Source: Planctomycetaceae bacterium (GTDB lineage Bacteria > Planctomycetota > Planctomycetia > Planctomycetales > Planctomycetaceae). From it: DNA of 64,000 nt. The stretch covers positions 310,001 to 374,000 of the forward strand of contig JACKHO010000005.1 of assembly GCA_020638955.1 (NCBI GenBank). Reading direction: 5' to 3'. The notes under the pieces were generated by a model that was not told the DNA's origin, searched no databases, and was given only the letters and a program-made list of their open reading frames with translations. Shown piece after piece: positions 59,845-64,000 of this stretch. How positions within the stretch are numbered: position 1 is the stretch's first letter; the number at the start of each line of letters is the position of its first letter. The position numbers and the translations under genes were made by a program.

Positions 59845-62800
59845 CTACTGCTTGAACGCCGGATCATCTGGGTTGCCGCCCGAGAGCAGGTAGGCCACGA
59901 GGTCGAGGATTTGCTCTTTGTTGACCGTGTTCAGCAGGCCGCGGGGCATGATGGACACAGTCGAGACGGCGCGGTCGTCGATGGATTGCTTCGGAATTTG
60001 CACTTCCTGAGGCGGGCTGCCGGAGAGCAGAGTCAGCGTTTGGTCATCCTCGGCGGCAATCACACCGGTGCGGGTTCGTCCGTCTTCCAGGGCGACAATG
60101 ACCTGTCGGTACTTCTCGTCGATGTTCCGTGAGGAATCGAGGATTTCACGCAGCACGGCGCCAGCATCTTGCTTGTACTTTTTCACGGTGGCATCGATGT
60201 TCGGACCGACCGCCTGTCCTCCGCCTGCCGTAGCAACTGCATCGCTCAGCTTGTGGCACTGGGCACAGCCCAGTGTCTTGAACAGCTGTTGGCCGGAGGC
60301 AAAGCTGCGTCCCTGGCTGACGCGTTTGAGGTCGTCGCTGAAGTCCTCGAATTTCCATTCGGTGACTTGGATTTTCTCTTGAGGATTGTTGGCCAGGAAC
60401 GTCTTCAGGTCGTTCGTGACGAACAACATGCCACGCATGAGACGGTGGTGACCAGGGAATGAGCAAATATAAGGATAGGCTCCTTCCTTTGTGGGTGCCG
60501 TGAACTCGATGTCGATTTCCTGGCCGAAATCGGCCAGCGGGCTGTGCCACAAGATATCTGGAGAGTCGGGGACAAAGCCGACGTCGAACCCTCGGGCTCC
60601 GAGGTTAATCGCCATGAGGCCCACTTCGTCGGCCTTGCCGGGATTCACAAGCATAATGTTGTGCGGCATGAAGTCGTAATTCCCGAAGGTGATTTTTACC
60701 TTCTTGCCGGGCTTTACGGTGAGTTCCTGCACGTCATAACGCATTTTTTCAGGCACTGTTGCGATGCGGATTGTGGTCAGCTCGGGAGTATCACTGAGAA
60801 TTCCCGACTTCTGAGACGAAGCAAACACGTGTTCGGCAATGACACCACCTCGGAGCGTCTTCTCAACGTTCTTCCAGAAGTGTTGAACAGTGCGTGCCGC
60901 GTTTCGTGCATGAAGTTCTGGCGAGTTGAGAACCGTGTCCAGCAGCGCGAAATCGCGAACATTATGCTGCTGATGCAACCAGAGCGCTTCCACGAAATGG
61001 TGGGCGTCCTCCTTGCTCTTCGGATCGAACTGCGTCAGCCATTTCTTGGTGGCAGCAATGACTTCTTGCGAGTCGCGTTCACTCAGCTCAATCCGCGTGC
61101 GATGACGAATTCCATCGACGGGAGACTTCAAGTTTTCCAGCAGCGCCGGAATGGGTTCACCGTCAATCGCCACAGGTTCTTGCAGCGGACGACCAATTGC
61201 CGTCACGCGGTAAATACGGCCGTGAGCGTGGTCGCGGTTCGGATCGCGCACGTTGTGCTGCATGTGGCCAATGATGACGTTGTGCCAGTCGCTGAAGTAG
61301 AGCGAACCGTCGGGTGCGAAAATGGCGTCGGATGGGCGGAAGTTCTTGTTGCCGCTCATCAGCAGACCACGTGATTTATCCTCAGTTTTGCTTCCATCTG
61401 ACTGAGTGACGGTGACGGTCAGGTCATCGCCGGCGGGTTCACCCCAGACGGTTCCCGTCTCAGCGTTTCGCTGGAGGTCATAGTGCTTAATGCCGAGGAA
61501 TCCAATGACATTACAAATCAGGAAATCTCCCTGCATCGACTCGGGGAAGTGGGCACTGCTGACCACCTCACTCGCCGTCACCGGTCGCACTTCTTTCTTG
61601 AGCAACTCGTGCATTTGGAATCCGTCCCCTTCAGGACGCACTTGAAACGCGCGACCGCCTGTGCCGTCCGTCGCATACTGGTATCCCCAGTAGTCGAACG
61701 ACGTACCGTGAGGGTTCGGTGAGTTTGTGGCGTGCATCGAAATGGTGAATCGGCGAGGATCGAAGCGGTACATAGCCGAGGCCGATGACTGCAACGAGGG
61801 TCCCCAGGGGTGCTCATGGTTATGCACCATGAACACACCGCTCTGCCAGTATATTCCACCATCAGGACCGTAGATGAGGTTGTTCGCCCCGTGGTGCGTG
61901 TCTGAGGTATCGAGTCCCTGCAGCATGATGATTCGTTCGTCAGCGACGTCGTCACCGTCGTTGTCCTTGAGGAAGACAAGTTCCGACTGGAAAGTGACAA
62001 TGACGCCGCCGTTCCAGAATTCGAATCCGAGCGGGTTCTGCACTTTCGCAAACTCGGTGACTCGGTCGGCGACGCCGTCGTTGTTGTCATCGTGCAGGAT
62101 GATGAGAGCATCATCCATTTGCTTGAGTGGTTCCCACTTCGGATACGTCGGCCAGACGGCGGCCCAGAGGCGTCCCTTCGTGTCGAACTGCATTTGCACT
62201 GGGTTCACGAGTTGCGGGAAGCGTTTTTCATCAGCGAACAGGCTGACCTTGAATCCTTTGGCGACGGCAATTTCGTCGAGGACTGCTTCGCCGCTGAGAT
62301 AGGTCAGCGTACCTTCTTTCACCGCGCTGGAACTCTGGCTCCCACCACCGACGTTCGAAACGACAGGGACTGGCTTCTGCACATTGCTGTCGTCGGCTAC
62401 AAGATCTTTTCCAGCAGCCTTTGCCCACACGACCATGTCGCGGTTGGCTGTCATGGTGTCGAGCATTGCCAGCTCAGGTTGAAGCACGGCTGCGTTGGTC
62501 TGGTTATCGACAAATGCGAGGGTCGAGCGACCTCCCCAAATGTCGTTGCCATCCGAGGCGCGGTAGCGATTCCACCAGTGGAGATTTTTATCCAGCACCG
62601 CCTGACGCAGTGGCTCCAGCGAAGCTGATGTCGTCACAGGCTTGCCGAGCAATGCAGTGGCAATAACTTCGGCCAGTTGTCGGTTCCCTTCCTCGGTGAG
62701 ATGAATACCGTTGATTGTCAGCGGCTGCTTAGATTGTTTGAACAACTCCAGTGAAGGATGATACAGGTCGACAAACGCCACTCCCGCTTCTTCCGCAGCC

Positions 62801-64000
62801 GCTGCTGTCGCGGCGGTGTAGGACGCTAAACGAGAGTTGTGTGCTCTGCCATTCGGGACGTTGGGATTGCGTGTGTCTTCGTGGGCAATAGGGCTGAACA
62901 ACACAATGCGGGGGAAGTCCTTGCCGTTTGGCTTGGCACCCCGGGTGCGCTTCACGAATTCCAGCAACTGTTGTTTGAACTCGTCCGGCTTGGCGTCGAA
63001 CGATTCGTTGTAACCAAAGAATCCAAAGACCACCGTTGGCTTGACGTGTCGCAAGTACGCAGTCATCGACATTTGGCCGGAGCTGCGCGGGTAGTTGTTG
63101 GGACGGTCGCCGCTGGTGCTCATATTGCGGAAGGCGACCTGTTGATCAACCAACTGAGACTGCAGAAGCGTTTCCATCCAACCGTCGTGCTGCATGCGGT
63201 CCGGCAGACCGTTACCAAGAATGGCGACTACGTCCCCTTTCTGGAGAGCAAACGGTGCCGGGTCGCGATATCCCGCTGGAACTTCGGCCAAGTCTGGATC
63301 GGCAGGTGGCTGTGGACTTCCTCCCCCACCACCCGCCAGCATGACTGCTCCGTCAACCGGCTTCCCTGGCTTGCCGTCATACGTGAGGTAGCTGGCCTTG
63401 CCGCCGTCCTTGATGTCGATTTCCACACCGAGTGGCGTAGCGACGTTGGTCAACTTGAAGACTTCTTTCCGATCGGCGTCGAGCAGAACGAGCGTGAAAC
63501 CCGCCAGCCGACGTTCGAATCCTGTCCGGTTCCAGACGCCAATTTTCTCAATGTCGACTGGGTTGCCGAGGTCAACTTCCCACCAGGGATTCTTCTCACC
63601 GGAATTGTTGGTGTGTGTCTGGCCACCCTTGCCCCAGTCAGGGTGCTTGTTGCCATCGATTCCATGTGCTGCTTCGCCGCCGCCATTGGTGCTCGACTGC
63701 TTGGCCTTACCATCTCTGGCGACGTTCTTTCCACCACTGAAGACTTCCACTTCCGCGAGCGTGAGAATGCGTTTGTCGCCAGGAAGTTCGACACGAACAA
63801 AACGGGCCGGTTTGCCAGTGGCGACAGCGGCCTTCGCTTCTGGGACTTCAGCACCAGTCTGGAGATCTTTTGCAGATGGCTTCGTAGCGGCGACCTGTTT
63901 CGGTTTTGCAGTGTCGTGGCCAGCCGGGATGGGACTGTCGAAGCCAGCGTAAGCAGCTGGCTTAATCCCGTGTGCGTATGTGGCATTGCCAAAGGTATTC
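59845..64000 (-). CDS. giant secreted protein: binding domain, SGNH hydrolase, PVC propeller, cupredoxin, cytochrome c (5' end outside window)
   Basis: Frame open to the right edge, giving at least 1384 residues. The last 1301 follow a Met at 63750, but the sequence upstream (PARFVRVELPGDKRILTLAE) is clearly part of the same domain, so the true start is outside. Domains: discoidin-like (VEVFSGGKNVARDGKAKQSS...NPWWEVDLG); SGNH hydrolase (VAILGNGLPDR, NMSTSGDRPN, GYNES, GIHLTEEGN); beta-propeller of the PVC-type (VSLFADEKRFPQLVNPVQMQ); blue-copper-like domain with ligands His (FMPHNIML), Cys, His and Met (ICSFPGHHRLMRGM); and cytochrome c (GCAQCHKLS near 60255), ending in the planctomycete heme-domain tail. 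Likely an extracytoplasmic enzyme that oxidises a substrate and passes electrons on. Confidence 0.9.
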   Translation of the reverse strand, partial: NTFGNATYAHGIKPAAYAGFDSPIPAGHDTAKPKQVAATKPSAKDLQTGAEVPEAKAAVATGKPARFVRVELPGDKRILTLAEVEVFSGGKNVARDGKAKQSSTNGGGEAAHGIDGNKHPDWGKGGQTHTNNSGEKNPWWEVDLGNPVDIEKIGVWNRTGFERRLAGFTLVLLDADRKEVFKLTNVATPLGVEIDIKDGGKASYLTYDGKPGKPVDGAVMLAGGGGGSPQPPADPDLAEVPAGYRDPAPFALQKGDVVAILGNGLPDRMQHDGWMETLLQSQLVDQQVAFRNMSTSGDRPNNYPRSSGQMSMTAYLRHVKPTVVFGFFGYNESFDAKPDEFKQQLLEFVKRTRGAKPNGKDFPRIVLFSPIAHEDTRNPNVPNGRAHNSRLASYTAATAAAAEEAGVAFVDLYHPSLELFKQSKQPLTINGIHLTEEGNRQLAEVIATALLGKPVTTSASLEPLRQAVLDKNLHWWNRYRASDGNDIWGGRSTLAFVDNQTNAAVLQPELAMLDTMTANRDMVVWAKAAGKDLVADDSNVQKPVPVVSNVGGGSQSSSAVKEGTLTYLSGEAVLDEIAVAKGFKVSLFADEKRFPQLVNPVQMQFDTKGRLWAAVWPTYPKWEPLKQMDDALIILHDDNNDGVADRVTEFAKVQNPLGFEFWNGGVIVTFQSELVFLKDNDGDDVADERIIMLQGLDTSDTHHGANNLIYGPDGGIYWQSGVFMVHNHEHPWGPSLQSSASAMYRFDPRRFTISMHATNSPNPHGTSFDYWGYQYATDGTGGRAFQVRPEGDGFQMHELLKKEVRPVTASEVVSSAHFPESMQGDFLICNVIGFLGIKHYDLQRNAETGTVWGEPAGDDLTVTVTQSDGSKTEDKSRGLLMSGNKNFRPSDAIFAPDGSLYFSDWHNVIIGHMQHNVRDPNRDHAHGRIYRVTAIGRPLQEPVAIDGEPIPALLENLKSPVDGIRHRTRIELSERDSQEVIAATKKWLTQFDPKSKEDAHHFVEALWLHQQHNVRDFALLDTVLNSPELHARNAARTVQHFWKNVEKTLRGGVIAEHVFASSQKSGILSDTPELTTIRIATVPEKMRYDVQELTVKPGKKVKITFGNYDFMPHNIMLVNPGKADEVGLMAINLGARGFDVGFVPDSPDILWHSPLADFGQEIDIEFTAPTKEGAYPYICSFPGHHRLMRGMLFVTNDLKTFLANNPQEKIQVTEWKFEDFSDDLKRVSQGRSFASGQQLFKTLGCAQCHKLSDAVATAGGGQAVGPNIDATVKKYKQDAGAVLREILDSSRNIDEKYRQVIVALEDGRTRTGVIAAEDDQTLTLLSGSPPQEVQIPKQSIDDRAVSTVSIMPRGLLNTVNKEQILDLVAYLLSGGNPDDPAFKQ

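Noticed and set aside
60544..61374. 276-codon plus-strand open frame inside the giant multidomain gene
   Set aside because: The minus strand encodes cupredoxin and propeller motifs continuously; the plus frame has no start signal or domain.

Overview
The window looks like chromosomal DNA from a planctomycete. The reasons are gene families typical of that phylum: a paired DUF1501 protein and DUF1549/DUF1553 cytochrome-like protein, a giant secreted PVC-type protein with a C-terminal heme domain, a DUF1573 protein, a DUF58 protein, Tat-exported small-molecule enzymes, and His-rich or Gly/Pro/Tyr-rich protein segments. Base composition is moderately GC-rich and even, and no phage or insertion sequence with a transposase was found. 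I cannot name the genus from sequence alone.

Layout. 1-2.6 kb: a truncated membrane protein, a DUF58 protein and a kinase-PP2C fusion. 2.7-12.7 kb: a minus-strand operon for the F-type ATP synthase (an atpI-like gene, then atpB, E, F', F, H, A, G, D, C), followed by tsaE and a repeat-bearing lipoprotein. It is interrupted between atpG and atpD by a small four-helix-bundle gene bordered by inverted 7-bp repeats. 13-20.7 kb: a DUF4912 protein, two carboxylate-type permeases (SLC13/DASS and GntP), a His-rich lipoprotein, a short-chain dehydrogenase and a Tat-exported sugar isomerase/epimerase-like protein. 20.9-23.1 kb: an osmoprotectant-type ABC transporter with the binding protein fused to the permease. 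23.3-28.7 kb: tRNA-Ser(CGA), a tyrosine autokinase and an O-antigen ligase/polymerase-like protein, suggesting exopolysaccharide export.

28.8-33.5 kb: an unknown secreted protein and three tandem paralogous secreted proteins. 33.5-39.2 kb: a small membrane protein behind a striking three-way-junction dyad that covers its ribosome-binding site, the DUF1501/DUF1549 pair, and carbon starvation protein CstA. 39.3-46.2 kb: a DUF488 remnant, a clear terminator, and a three-gene operon led by a PilM-PilN fusion, which I regard as the best candidate for an incompletely described envelope machine. 46.6-51.0 kb: a methyltransferase, an ABC ATPase, prolyl-tRNA synthetase, an FwdD-like protein and GreA. 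51.2-59.7 kb: a large secreted protein, a short coiled-coil protein, a DUF1573 protein, a long coiled-coil membrane protein and two coupled membrane proteins, the second GT-C-like. 59.8-64 kb: a giant multidomain protein (carbohydrate-binding-like, SGNH hydrolase, propeller, cupredoxin, cytochrome c) running off the right edge.

Functional picture: energy conservation, uptake of organic acids and osmolytes, surface polysaccharide production, and a planctomycete-style periplasmic oxidative/hydrolytic toolkit. All functions are read from motifs by eye; no database search was possible.
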